The notes below the pieces were generated by a model. It did no database searches. It was not told the origin of the DNA and saw nothing but the letters and a program-made list of their open reading frames with translations. From an uncultured Bacteroidales bacterium (GTDB lineage: Bacteria; Bacteroidota; Bacteroidia; Bacteroidales; Muribaculaceae): a DNA stretch of 64,000 nucleotides. Positions within the stretch are counted from its first letter, which is position 1; each line of letters begins with the position of its first letter. Of the stretch, positions 41,771 through 51,800 are shown in pieces. Both the position numbers and the translations under genes were made by a program. The stretch is from assembly GCA_902793405.1 (NCBI GenBank), contig CADBDH010000012.1, forward strand, positions 1 through 64,000, written 5' to 3'.

Positions 41771-42259
41771 ATGGTCTCCATCAGGGAATATCAGAAACAG
41801 GACGCAGCCCAAGCCATGGACATCTGGAACGAGGTGGTGCGCGAGGGCGTGGCCTTCCCGCAACTTGACGAACTGACCGAACAGGAGGCAGACGGCTTCT
41901 TCTCCAGCCAGTCCTATACCGGTGTGGCAGTGGATAGCGAGACGGGCGAGGTCGTCGGCCTCTACATCCTGCACCCCAACAACGTGGGCCGGTGCGGGCA
42001 CATTGCCAACACCAGCTATGCCGTCAGGTCGGACAAGCGCGGGTTGCACATCGGCGAGTTGCTCGTCAAGGACTCGCTGGCCATGGGCGCCCAGCTGGGC
42101 TTCCGCCTCATGCAGTTCAACGCTGTCGTGGCGGCAAACGTCCATGCCCTGCACCTGTATGAGCGCCTGGGCTTCACCCAACTGGGCCGCATTCCCCAGG
42201 GCTTCCTGATGAAGGACGGCCACTACGAGGACATCATCCTCATGTATATTAGGCTTTAG
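41771..42259 (+). CDS. GNAT-family N-acetyltransferase
   Basis: A 162-residue acetyltransferase. The acetyl-CoA loop lies in 'RSDKRGLHIGELLVKDSLAM' (R-x-x-G-x-G/I-like), then 'GFRLMQFNAVVAANVHALHL' and 'YERLGFTQLGRIPQGF' complete the fold. The substrate cannot be predicted. The stop codon TAG is inside a TAGGCTT stutter repeat (42250-42293), so the last codons may be repeat-derived. Confidence 0.85.
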   Translation: MVSIREYQKQDAAQAMDIWNEVVREGVAFPQLDELTEQEADGFFSSQSYTGVAVDSETGEVVGLYILHPNNVGRCGHIANTSYAVRSDKRGLHIGELLVKDSLAMGAQLGFRLMQFNAVVAANVHALHLYERLGFTQLGRIPQGFLMKDGHYEDIILMYIRL

Positions 42260-42293
42260 GTTTTAGGCTATAGGCTTTAGGCTTCAGGTTTTT
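42250..42293 (+). repeat. TAGGCTT stutter tail at GNAT gene end
   Basis: Five or so copies of TTTAGGCT-like words overlap the GNAT stop and run on. They resemble the TTTAGGG tails elsewhere but without a preceding hairpin. Confidence 0.6.
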
Positions 42294-42357
42294 ACGTTTT
42301 CGTGCTGTTAAGCCGTTCATTCGCTGATTGGATGGCTATAACAACTTGTGGATGTGC

Positions 42358-42387
42358 TTGCAAGGTGAAGATTTTTTGCTATATTTG
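42358..42387 (+). promoter_or_regulatory. Promoter TTG / TATATTTG of the 1,659-aa protein gene
   Basis: TTG at 42358-42360 and TATATTTG at 42380-42387 with 19-base spacing, 46 bases before the ATG at 42434. Confidence 0.6.
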
Positions 42388-42433
42388 CGAGCGAAAAACC
42401 AATTATAAGTTTAATTCTTTATCAACAATTATT

Positions 42434-45400
42434 ATGGGGAAAAGAAACATGTTTTTGCTTGCTATGGCAATGCTCCTGCTGTTGCCATTACAGGCGAGGG
42501 CTCAGGATTCGCCTCAGCGGTCTGTGGACTTGACCACCAAAATGGCCAGGGCCACTCATGACGGTTTGAGGAAGATCAAGAACCAGCCCTCCCGGAAAGT
42601 TGACGTCGTCGCCTCACAAACCGATGTGGCGACCGTGCAGACGGCGTCTGCCGACAAAAAGCGGGACGCCGTTGAGAAAGCCAAGGCTCAAGCAGCCACT
42701 GCTGTGTCCAAGGTGAAGGACAAGAAGGAAACCGCCATCAAGAGAATGGCCCATCAACCTGTTGCCAGGCCCAGCCTGAAAAGGGGGAATGCTCCTCGAC
42801 GTGCCGACGAAGTGCGTGACGACGATGGCGTGATCATCAAGCCCGCCGAGGGCCAGCGCAAAATCTACAACCGCTCAGGAATGGCGCTGATTTATGACCC
42901 TGACGGCTCCTCATGGCTGCTCACCGAGCAGTTCGGCAAGGTGCATGTCGTGTTCTGCGACAACGGCGATGTCTATATCAGGGACCTCATCTCCACCTAT
43001 CGCAACAATGTCTGGGTGAAAGGCTCCTTGAGTGGCAACACGATTACCATTCCCACAGGGCAGCTGGTGAACTATGAAAGCTATTCCGAGGTGCCTTATG
43101 CCATCTATTGGGGCGTGAAGGTGGACGGCGACTATTTCAGGAATGATGCGCGCGACGTCATTACCATGACTATCGACGGCGACCAGATTACGCTCGAGGG
43201 CTCTGACGAGGACAACATCATCGGCATTTTCTATGAATACGACGGCAACTCGTTCTTCTCTGACTTTGGGGACTACGAGAGCATCTATACCTTCGACCAC
43301 GACTATGTGCCCCTTGATGTGGTGACCGTGACGCCACCGGCCGGCCTGCAGACCGAGACGTGGTACACCCGCGGCCATTACTACGAAGGATCTTCTGTTC
43401 CCTTTCGTGGACAGGTTAACGTGGGATTTGACGGTAATGACGTGTACCTGCAGGGCTTGTTTGCCGGTTATCCCGACGCGTGGATGCACGGCGTCATCAA
43501 CGACGGCACCGTGACCTTCGGCGGCATGCAGGTGCTGGGCGAATTGGACGGCCAGACCATCTACGCCGTGGGTTACAACGGCGACCTCCTGATGTCCTAC
43601 GAGATGGCCTATGACGAGGAGGGTGGCGTATTCACCTCGCTCGTCGAGCTGCTTGCCAACGACAATGACGAGAATGTGAATTATGACGTCTGGATTGAGG
43701 ACCTCGCCATCAGCCGCGAGGATCCCTTCAAACCCATTGAGGACTATCCTTACCTGAACACCTTCCAGACCCAGGAAGAGCAAGAGTCGTTCACCATCAT
43801 CGATGCCAATGAAGACCACGATACCTGGGACTTCGCCTATAACAGCGAAGATAACTGGTTTGCGCGTTACACCTACAACGAGTCCTTTGATGCCGACGAC
43901 TGGCTGGTTTCGCCCGCGTTCCATTTCGTTGCCGGCAAGCAGTACAGCTTGACGTTTGACACCTGGAACAAGGGATTTGACGAGGTCATCGAGGTGATGG
44001 CCGGCAACGATGCCACGGCCGAGGCCATGACCATCAAGGTCGTTGAACCGACCGATGTAACCTGGGAGGAGCCCCAGCGACTCGAAGCCAAGATTACCGT
44101 GAGCGAGACTGGAACCTATTATATCGGTTTCCATGCCATCTCGCTTGCCGACATGAACAAGCTCTTTGTGGACAACGTGATGGTCGACGTCTATGAGATG
44201 GAGGCGCCTGCCGCTCCCACCGACTTTACTGCCGTCCAGACCGAAGAGCAACTCGAGGTCACCCTCAATTTCACTGCTCCTGTGGTGAAACGCAACGGTG
44301 AGCCCTTGGCGGCCAACCTGGAAAAGGTTGAACTCGTGCGTGACGACCAAGTAATCCACACCTTCGAGGACGTGGCTCCTGGCGCTGCGTTGACTTGGGT
44401 GGACAATGGTGATGACCTGACCCTGGGCCAGCACAAGTATTATGCTGTGGCCTATAACGAGAATGGCGCTGGCGACAAGAGCGAGGTTGTGGCCGTGAAA
44501 ATCATTGTCACGCTCAATGTGCCCTATACCGCCGATTTGACCCAGCCCGAGAACTTTGACATCTTTACGGTGATCGATGCCAATGAGGACGGCAGCACAT
44601 GGAATTGGGATAATACCTACAAGACCAATTACAATTACAGTTCAGACAATGCGGCCGATGACTACCTTGTCACACTTCCCATTTGGCTGGAGGCTCACAA
44701 AAACTACAATGTGCTTGTCAATGTCCGCAATTCAGGTATAGACGAGCGATTTGAAGTGCTGCTGGGTGCCGAGCCCACGGCCGAGGCCATGACCACCACG
44801 GTCATTCTGCCCACCGATGTTACCACCTACGAAGACGAGGGTGAGGAATACGAAGGCATGTTCTCGGTGAATGAGGCTGGCAAGTATTACCTGGCCATCC
44901 ATGCCATCAGCGATGCCGACGCCTATCGCCTCATGGTGAACTACATTAACATTGACTTTGGTGCCGAGCCCACGGCTCCTGCCGCACCTGCCATCAGCGT
45001 TGTTGCCGATGAACTGGCCGCACTGCGGGCCGAAGTCACGCTGACTGCTCCCAGTTTCACCATCAACGGTGAACCGTTGACCGCCAACCTGACTAGAATC
45101 GACATCCTGCGCGACGGCACCGTTGTGGGCTGCGTTGAGGATGTCACTCCCGGCACAACCGTGGTCTATGTGGATGAGCCTGATGAAGTCGGCTACCACA
45201 CTTACCAGGCCATCGCCTACAACGAGTCGGGCAAGGGCTTGAAGAGCGAAAAGGTGACTGCCTATGTCGGCCCCGATGTCCCGAGTCCTGTCCAGAACCT
45301 TACGGCTACCGACGGTGACGACATCGTTGCGCTGAATTGGGACAAGGTGGGCAACACCGGCGAGAATGGTGGCCCCGTGAATCCTGCCACTGTCAACTAT

Positions 45401-47413
45401 CTCGTCTGGAGCACATATGCCGAAGAGGGATGGACCGACTATTCCATCGAGAAGAATGAACTGCTCGCCACACTCACCGATGCAGACGCCTACGACGTGC
45501 CCTTCGACACCGACGAGGGCGAACAGCGCATGGAGTACTGGATTGTCGAGACCAGGAACGAGGCCAATGCCGAGTTCGAAGGCCAGAGTGCAACGACTGG
45601 CCTGCTCGTGGGCGCTCCCTATGAGCTGCCCCTTGTCGAGGGCTTTGCCGACGATGAACTGCATTACTTCTGGGAGACCAACGGCACGATCATGATTTCG
45701 CCTCAATCGTCTGACGATGACGCTTCGTCAATGGCATTGCTCAGCGAGGAGGAAGGCATGGTGTACTTCTACTCGGGCAAACTTGACCTGAAGGGTCTTG
45801 CTAACCCGACACTCCTTTTTGATGTCGCCAGTCCTGACATCCGTTCGCTGGCAGTTTATGGCAGTGTTGACGGTGGCGAATTTACTCTCCTTCAGAACAA
45901 TATTGCAGTGGGTAATGCCTTCACGCAGGTGAAGGTGCCCCTCACAGCCCTGCAGGGTGGTCGCTACGCTCGCGTTTGCCTCTTGGCTGAATATGCCAAT
46001 GCTTCCGAGATTGATCCTTGGGAAGGTGAGGTGGTTTACCTGGGCGACCTGCTCCTGGTAGACAATATCCACATTGCCGACTTGTATCAGCATGACCTGT
46101 CGATAGCGGTTAGTGCTCCCTCAAGTGTAGTGGCCGGCAACAAGACTTCAATAACGGTTACCGTGACCAACGAGGGCGAGAATGCAGCTAACGGATTCGA
46201 GATGCTGCTCACGGCCGGCGACAAGCAGTTGCTGGATGTGACGCCCAACCAGGCGCTTGCTTCCTTCACTGCCTGGACCCAGACGGTTGAGTTCCCGACA
46301 TCGATACTTGATGAAGCCGGTGATGTTGAGGTCGTAGCTCACGTGGTCTATGATATGGACCAGCAGCCCGCCAACAACGAAGCCCAGGCCTATATCACCA
46401 TTGTCGAGCCCGCTGTTCCCTCGCCCACCGACCTGGTTGTCGAGAAGATATCGGGCAACGACCTGGCCCTCTCGTGGACGGCACCCGATACCGAAGGTGC
46501 AATGCGAGTGACCGAGGACTTTGAAGATACCGGGGCATTCCCTGAGTTCAGCTTGGGTGGCATCACCGCAACGCAGCACAATGGCGCCCTGGGTGACTGG
46601 TCGCTCTACGACGGCAACGGACTGCAGTGCTACAGCTTCACAGGCTTTGAGGTACCCAACCTGGGCGATCCCATGGCATGGATGGTCTTCAATTCCATGT
46701 ATGAGGAATTCCCCGCCGAGGTAGGTTCGATCTATGAGCCCCATAGTGGCAACCAGTTCATGTTGTCCACCTGTGTATTCGGCGTTGATCCCATTCCCAG
46801 CACCGACCACTGGCTCATCTCGCCCGAATTGATAGGCAATGAGCAGGAGATCAGTTTCTTCGCTCGCGTGATTACAGCCAACTATGGCTATGAGAGCTTT
46901 GAGGTGCTCTATTCGACCACCGACGACGCTATCGACAGCTTTATCCCGCTCGATGAGATATGGACCGATGCCACCGACTGGACCGAGTTCACCTTCACCC
47001 TCCCCGAGGGTACTAAGCGTTTCGCCATCCGCCACACTGCCCAAGACATCTTTGGCCTCTTGCTCGATGACGTCACCTTTGAGCGTGGTGCATCGGCACC
47101 TGTTGGCTACAACATTTATGTTGATGGCGAATTAGTCGGCAGTACTACCGATACCAACTATGATCTGCCTGGTACGGGCTTGTCTAACGGCGAGCACACG
47201 TTTGCAGTGACCGCAGTCTATGAGGGCGGTAAGGAGTCTGCCCCAGCCAAGGCCGTGATAGACATCACCAGCGGCATCAACGAGATCACGTTGGATGGCC
47301 AACCCGTGGACGTGTACACCATCGACGGCCGTCTGGTGCGCCGCCAAGCCACCAGCCTCGAGGGCCTGAAGGGTATTTATCTGATTGGCAACAAGAAGGT
47401 CTTCGTCAAGTAA
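42434..47413 (+). CDS. Large T9SS-type secreted protein with choice-of-anchor and fibronectin-like repeats
   Basis: The 1,659-residue protein starts at 42434 (MGKRNMFLLAMAMLLLLPLQ, signal peptide). A basic Lys/Ala-rich helical stretch follows (~30-130), then a domain shared with the protein at 48821 ('DGVIIKPAEGQRKIYNRSG'). The middle has several choice-of-anchor J / cleaved-adhesin-like modules ('DADDWLVSPAFHFVAGKQYS', 'STDHWLISPELIGNEQEISF') alternating with fibronectin III-like domains. The last ~45 residues ('VYTIDGRLVRRQATSLEGLK', ending KKVFVK) are a type-A T9SS sorting domain, so it is exported through the outer membrane. Ligand unknown; adhesin or glycan-binding is plausible. Confidence 0.88.
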   Translation: MGKRNMFLLAMAMLLLLPLQARAQDSPQRSVDLTTKMARATHDGLRKIKNQPSRKVDVVASQTDVATVQTASADKKRDAVEKAKAQAATAVSKVKDKKETAIKRMAHQPVARPSLKRGNAPRRADEVRDDDGVIIKPAEGQRKIYNRSGMALIYDPDGSSWLLTEQFGKVHVVFCDNGDVYIRDLISTYRNNVWVKGSLSGNTITIPTGQLVNYESYSEVPYAIYWGVKVDGDYFRNDARDVITMTIDGDQITLEGSDEDNIIGIFYEYDGNSFFSDFGDYESIYTFDHDYVPLDVVTVTPPAGLQTETWYTRGHYYEGSSVPFRGQVNVGFDGNDVYLQGLFAGYPDAWMHGVINDGTVTFGGMQVLGELDGQTIYAVGYNGDLLMSYEMAYDEEGGVFTSLVELLANDNDENVNYDVWIEDLAISREDPFKPIEDYPYLNTFQTQEEQESFTIIDANEDHDTWDFAYNSEDNWFARYTYNESFDADDWLVSPAFHFVAGKQYSLTFDTWNKGFDEVIEVMAGNDATAEAMTIKVVEPTDVTWEEPQRLEAKITVSETGTYYIGFHAISLADMNKLFVDNVMVDVYEMEAPAAPTDFTAVQTEEQLEVTLNFTAPVVKRNGEPLAANLEKVELVRDDQVIHTFEDVAPGAALTWVDNGDDLTLGQHKYYAVAYNENGAGDKSEVVAVKIIVTLNVPYTADLTQPENFDIFTVIDANEDGSTWNWDNTYKTNYNYSSDNAADDYLVTLPIWLEAHKNYNVLVNVRNSGIDERFEVLLGAEPTAEAMTTTVILPTDVTTYEDEGEEYEGMFSVNEAGKYYLAIHAISDADAYRLMVNYINIDFGAEPTAPAAPAISVVADELAALRAEVTLTAPSFTINGEPLTANLTRIDILRDGTVVGCVEDVTPGTTVVYVDEPDEVGYHTYQAIAYNESGKGLKSEKVTAYVGPDVPSPVQNLTATDGDDIVALNWDKVGNTGENGGPVNPATVNYLVWSTYAEEGWTDYSIEKNELLATLTDADAYDVPFDTDEGEQRMEYWIVETRNEANAEFEGQSATTGLLVGAPYELPLVEGFADDELHYFWETNGTIMISPQSSDDDASSMALLSEEEGMVYFYSGKLDLKGLANPTLLFDVASPDIRSLAVYGSVDGGEFTLLQNNIAVGNAFTQVKVPLTALQGGRYARVCLLAEYANASEIDPWEGEVVYLGDLLLVDNIHIADLYQHDLSIAVSAPSSVVAGNKTSITVTVTNEGENAANGFEMLLTAGDKQLLDVTPNQALASFTAWTQTVEFPTSILDEAGDVEVVAHVVYDMDQQPANNEAQAYITIVEPAVPSPTDLVVEKISGNDLALSWTAPDTEGAMRVTEDFEDTGAFPEFSLGGITATQHNGALGDWSLYDGNGLQCYSFTGFEVPNLGDPMAWMVFNSMYEEFPAEVGSIYEPHSGNQFMLSTCVFGVDPIPSTDHWLISPELIGNEQEISFFARVITANYGYESFEVLYSTTDDAIDSFIPLDEIWTDATDWTEFTFTLPEGTKRFAIRHTAQDIFGLLLDDVTFERGASAPVGYNIYVDGELVGSTTDTNYDLPGTGLSNGEHTFAVTAVYEGGKESAPAKAVIDITSGINEITLDGQPVDVYTIDGRLVRRQATSLEGLKGIYLIGNKKVFVK

Positions 47414-47440
47414 TCTAGACGATAGATTCCGAAACTCTTT

Positions 47441-47480
47441 ACCCGTGGGGGTGCAGCAACGATACTGCATCCCCACGGGT
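47441..47480 (+). terminator. Terminator after large T9SS protein
   Basis: A 16-bp stem with one G-T pair (47441-47456 with 47465-47480) around an 8-base loop, followed by TCGTTT. Between here and 47670 I see no gene. Confidence 0.75.
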
Positions 47481-47675
47481 TCGTTTACCCCGCGAGCAAT
47501 AATGTAGGCGTGGGGTCTTTAACCACTCAGCCAAACGCCTTTTCGTGGGGTCAATCGGCTGAATAGGTACGGATGGGACGTCCAAGTCTTAATAAAGCAT
47601 AAAAGTGAGTTTTTTAAAGTGTTGATTTGGCCATTTCTAACATCAAAGTGCGTAGCGAACATTTGGGGCGGTTCA

Positions 47676-47705
47676 TTGCGGTTCGGGACAGAGTTAGTAA
47701 CTTTG
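47676..47705 (+). promoter_or_regulatory. Promoter TTG / TAACTTTG of hxlR-like gene
   Basis: TTG at 47676-47678 and TAACTTTG at 47698-47705, 19 bases apart, 48 bases before the ATG. Confidence 0.6.
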
Positions 47706-47753
47706 CAACCGAAACGAGAGAAAAGTTAGTATAACTGAAAATCAGAACGGAAT

Positions 47754-48134
47754 ATGTTACGAGACATTATTGTTGATCCCTACTTTCCTGATTGCCCGAT
47801 ACGCAATATCCTGTCGCGCATCAGTGACCGCTGGTCGATGCTGATACTGTACACGCTCGACGGCAAGGACACGGCGATGCGGTATTCCGACATCCTCGCG
47901 GCCATCCCCGACATCTCGCAGAAGATGCTCACCGTGGCGCTGCGCAACCTGGAGGCCGACGGACTGGTACTGAGGCAGGCCTATGCCGAGATACCGCCAC
48001 GGGTGGAATACAGCATCACCGAGCGCGGCAAGTCGCTCATGCCACACATCAACAGCCTGATTGAGTGGGCACTGGCCAACCTGGCCGACATCTTGAATGA
48101 CCGCAAGAATTATTCATCCAATAAAAACCATTAA
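47754..48134 (+). CDS. HxlR-family transcriptional regulator
   Basis: A 126-residue winged-helix repressor/activator of the HxlR (DUF24) family. It shows the near-N-terminal Cys in 'DCPIRNILSRISDRWSML', the wing 'LRNLEADGLVLRQAYAEIPP' and 'VEYSITERGKSLMP'. Some members sense aldehydes, quinones or oxidants through that cysteine. It lies 15 bases upstream of a cupin gene which it may regulate. Confidence 0.9.
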   Translation: MLRDIIVDPYFPDCPIRNILSRISDRWSMLILYTLDGKDTAMRYSDILAAIPDISQKMLTVALRNLEADGLVLRQAYAEIPPRVEYSITERGKSLMPHINSLIEWALANLADILNDRKNYSSNKNH

Positions 48135-48149
48135 TCACATTTTACTACA

Positions 48150-48605
48150 ATGAAACAGATTGAAAAGATTGCACAGGGTGCAAATTATGCCGCCATCAAC
48201 GTTGGCCGCATCAGCGAGATTATTGAACACGAGTTGCCCATGGGCCCGGACTTCAAGATTCAGGGCAAGGTCTTCGGCGGACAGGCCGTTGGCGCCGTTG
48301 CCAGCGAGTTCTCTTTCCAGACGCTCGTTCCCGGACAGGACAGCGGTTTCCTGCACACCCACAAGACCCACGAGGAACTTTACTTCATCCTGCGTGGCGA
48401 GGGCCAGTATCAGGTCGATGGTGAGATCTTCCCCGTCAGCGAGGGTAGCGTCATCCGCGTATCGCCCAACGGCAAGCGCGCGTTGAAGAACACCGGCAGC
48501 GAGGACCTGACGATGCTCTGCATCCAGTACAAGGCCACCCCGTTCACCGAGGCCGACAGCCCCATGACCGACGGCGTCATCCTGCAAGAGCCCCTCAACT
48601 GGTAA
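48150..48605 (+). CDS. Cupin-domain protein
   Basis: A 151-residue single-domain cupin: 'GQDSGFLHTHKTHEELYFIL' (metal His and Glu), 'RGEGQYQVDGEIFPV', 'GSVIRVSPNGKRALKNTGS'. No signal peptide. Co-transcribed with the HxlR regulator. The reaction is unknown; many such cupins act on sugars or small oxidised metabolites. Confidence 0.85.
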   Translation: MKQIEKIAQGANYAAINVGRISEIIEHELPMGPDFKIQGKVFGGQAVGAVASEFSFQTLVPGQDSGFLHTHKTHEELYFILRGEGQYQVDGEIFPVSEGSVIRVSPNGKRALKNTGSEDLTMLCIQYKATPFTEADSPMTDGVILQEPLNW

Positions 48606-48657
48606 CCCACGCTTGCAGAGTTCCGGCGACTAATCGCCTACTATAGAAACATCTACC

Positions 48658-48700
48658 GCCAGGCGCCCTCATTGATGGGGAGCGCCTGGCCTTGTTATTG
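48658..48700 (+). terminator. Terminator after cupin gene
   Basis: GCCAGGCGC (48658-48666) pairs with GCGCCTGGC (48682-48690), with extra inner pairs, followed by CTTGTTATTG. Confidence 0.7.
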
Positions 48701-48742
48701 ATGGTGCTTTCTCTTTCATGAACCTATTTTCGAAATTAATTA

Positions 48743-48774
48743 TTTGCGGTTTTTTGAAATTATTCGTATTTTTG
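48743..48774 (+). promoter_or_regulatory. Promoter TTTG / TATTTTTG of the 1,066-aa protein gene
   Basis: TTTG at 48743-48746 and TATTTTTG at 48767-48774, 20 bases apart, 46 bases before the ATG. Confidence 0.65.
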
Positions 48775-48820
48775 TGCCATATTATCAACGGGTTTTACTA
48801 TCAATTTTTAATGATTTACT

Positions 48821-51800
48821 ATGACAAAAGGTTTACGAATTCTATGGTGTGGAGTGCTGGCTGCGCTAGTGCTGGCATTGCCGGCAATGGCCCAGGCTCC
48901 ACAAGGTAGCGACCCGTCAAGTGGGTCGCAGAAGGGTCGGGGAACGTACGCTCAATTGAGTGCTTCGCGTTTGTTTCCGACAACAGTGAACAGCCTGAAG
49001 GCTCCCAGCCGCGACGCAGCTGGTGAGGTGGTGGATGAACATGGCATCATCATTCAGCCAGCCGAGGGTGAGTCGAAAACTTACGAGCGCACTGGTCAAG
49101 GAATGCTTGGTGAGGATTACGGTGACGGCATGTTCCTGTACTATGAGGCCCAGGACGGCACGATAGAGGTTGTGGAGTGCAGTGACGGAACGGTGTACTT
49201 CAAAGACCTCATCTACGGCTATCAGCGTGGCTATTGGGTGAAGGGCACAAAGGTCGGCAACGAGATTAAAGTCGCTGCCAACCAGCCCGTGTCTTATTCC
49301 GAGGAGTACAATGCCTCCATCAATCTGCGTTGGGCTCACGGCATCGGTGACGGCACCATTGAGCCTGCCGACAGTCATGCTGACGGCTTTACCTTCACCA
49401 TTGGCGACGATGGCAGCCTGACGCTGGAAGGCACGACAGAGTTCAAGATGGGAGCCGAGAACTACTTTATCGGCCTGTTCTGGAGTGACAACGATGAATA
49501 TGCCATCTTCGGCGATGCCTTGACGGTGTATAAGCCGATTAACATCGTCACGCAGGTAGATGTGCTGCCCTATGTCAACGGCTTCACGACGATGGGCGAC
49601 CAGAAGTCGTTCACCATTGTCGATGGCAACGAAGACAACAGCACATGGTATCCATTCGACGGGAAGTTCTCACACTTCGGCAGCTATGACTATGATGCCG
49701 ACGACTGGCTGATCTCACCCGCCATCAAGCTGGAGGCCGGCAAGAACTACTATGTGGCCATCGACACGTGGAAGAACACCGATGATGCTGAAAAGACCAT
49801 CGAACTCAAAATGGGCATGAGCCCCTCTCCAGCAGCATTGACCCAGGATGCCATTGCTGCTGTCGCTGTCGAGTCGTTGGGTGCGGTCACGTTAGAGAAC
49901 GATAGACTGACTGTTGACGAGACAGGCTATTACTACTTCGGCATCCATGACATCAGCGTGGCCGGAGGCTATTCGCTGTATGTTGACAACTTCGTCGTTG
50001 AGGAAGGCGCTGCCGGCAATGCCCCTGCTGCCATTACAGACTTGCAGGTGGTTCAGGATGCCGACGAACTGAAGGCCACCGTCAGCTTCACGGCTCCTGC
50101 CATGGCCTTCGACGGCTCGGTACTGACAACGAACCTGACGAAGATTGAGGTGCTGCGCGACGGTGCGGTGGTGAAGACGCTGGAGGATATCGCTCCTGGA
50201 GCCGCCGTGCAGTTTGAGGATGAAGGCATGACCATCGGTAATCACACCTACACTGCCATTGCCTACAACGAGAACGGAAGAGGACAGAAGTCGCCGATAC
50301 TCACCGTGTTCTTCTTCGAGGCTCAGGATATTCCCTATATCATTGAATTTACTGACCCGAGCGTACTCAACGTGCTTAACGTCATTGATGCCAATGGTGA
50401 CGGCAACACATGGGAATGGAATGACTACGAGAACGGATTGATATATCCTCCCAGCTACAATGCCGATGCCGACGACTATCTGGTGGTGATGCCCGTCAGG
50501 GCTGAAGCCGGCAAAAACTTTAAAGTGACTTTTACGGCTCACACCGGATATGCAGCCGAACGCTTTGAGGTCCTGGCCGGCCGTCAGGGCACACCCGATG
50601 CCCTTACCATGACCGTTATTCCCGTGACGGCCTTCCAGGCCGACGAAGCCACTGACTTTGAAGGCAGCTTCACGGCCGATGAAAGCGGACTGTATTTTGT
50701 CGCTATCCACTGCATCAGCGATATGTATGCTTATGACTTGTTTGTTGACAAGCTGGTCATCGAGAAGGGTGCAGAGCCTACCGCTCCTGCCGCTGTCAGC
50801 GACCTGGCAGTGGTTCCGGGCGAGCTCGGTGCCAAACTGGCCATTGTGACATTTACCGCACCGTCAATGGCCATTGACGGCACAGCTCTGACCGAGAATC
50901 TGACGAAGATTGAACTGCTGTGCAACGGCGTGGTCGTAGAAACCAGGGAGAATGTCGAGCCCGGTGCTACGGTCGAGATAACCACCACGGTCGAGACCCC
51001 CAACTACTACACCTATCAAGTGATCGCTTACAATGCCTCTGGCATGGGTCTCCCGAGCGACAAGGTGAAGGTATGGATTGGCCAGGACGCACCCGGCAGC
51101 TTCTACGGTGTGCAGGCTGCAGACAACGGCACCAGCGTCGAGTTCAGTTGGCCAATGGTCACCGAGGGCGCCAACGGCTACTATCTGAATCCCGATGATG
51201 TGGAGTATCAGATCCTGGCCACCGAGTTCAACGGTTGGGGGTATGACTTCACCGACGTTCTTGGCAGCGTGAAGGGTGTCGACCACTATACCCTTGAGTA
51301 CAATACCGACGAGGGCGAACAGCAGTTCACCACCTGGGGCGTCAAGCCTGTCAACGAGGCCGGTGAGGGCTATCCCGTCAGTGTGACGTTACTCACAGGT
51401 GCGCCTTACACTCTGCCCTTCGAGGAGAACTTTGCCGATGGCGACGTTTCCTACTTGTGGGAAAAGGATAGTGATGCTTCCCTGTATGTTGTGGACCAGG
51501 CATCGGACGATGACGGTTACGGATTGGCCATGACCACAACTTGGTTTACGGGAGACTTTACGCTGAAATCAGGCAAGCTGGCACTGCAGGACGCTTCCAA
51601 TCCTGTGCTCTATATCGACGTGAAGGGTAATGGCGTTGAGACGCTTTGGATTACGGGCAGCACACTTGCCGGCGAACCTGTCCTGCTGCAAGAGGTAATG
51701 CTCAGCGACGAGTGGGCCACCATCTCGATACCGCTCAACTACATCAAGGATGCCCGCTACTCGAGACTGGCCTTTACCGCATCGTTTGTTAATCCGTCGA

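Noticed and set aside
42911-44434. 507-residue minus-strand frame inside the large T9SS gene
   Set aside because: Shadow of a repeat-containing coding region.
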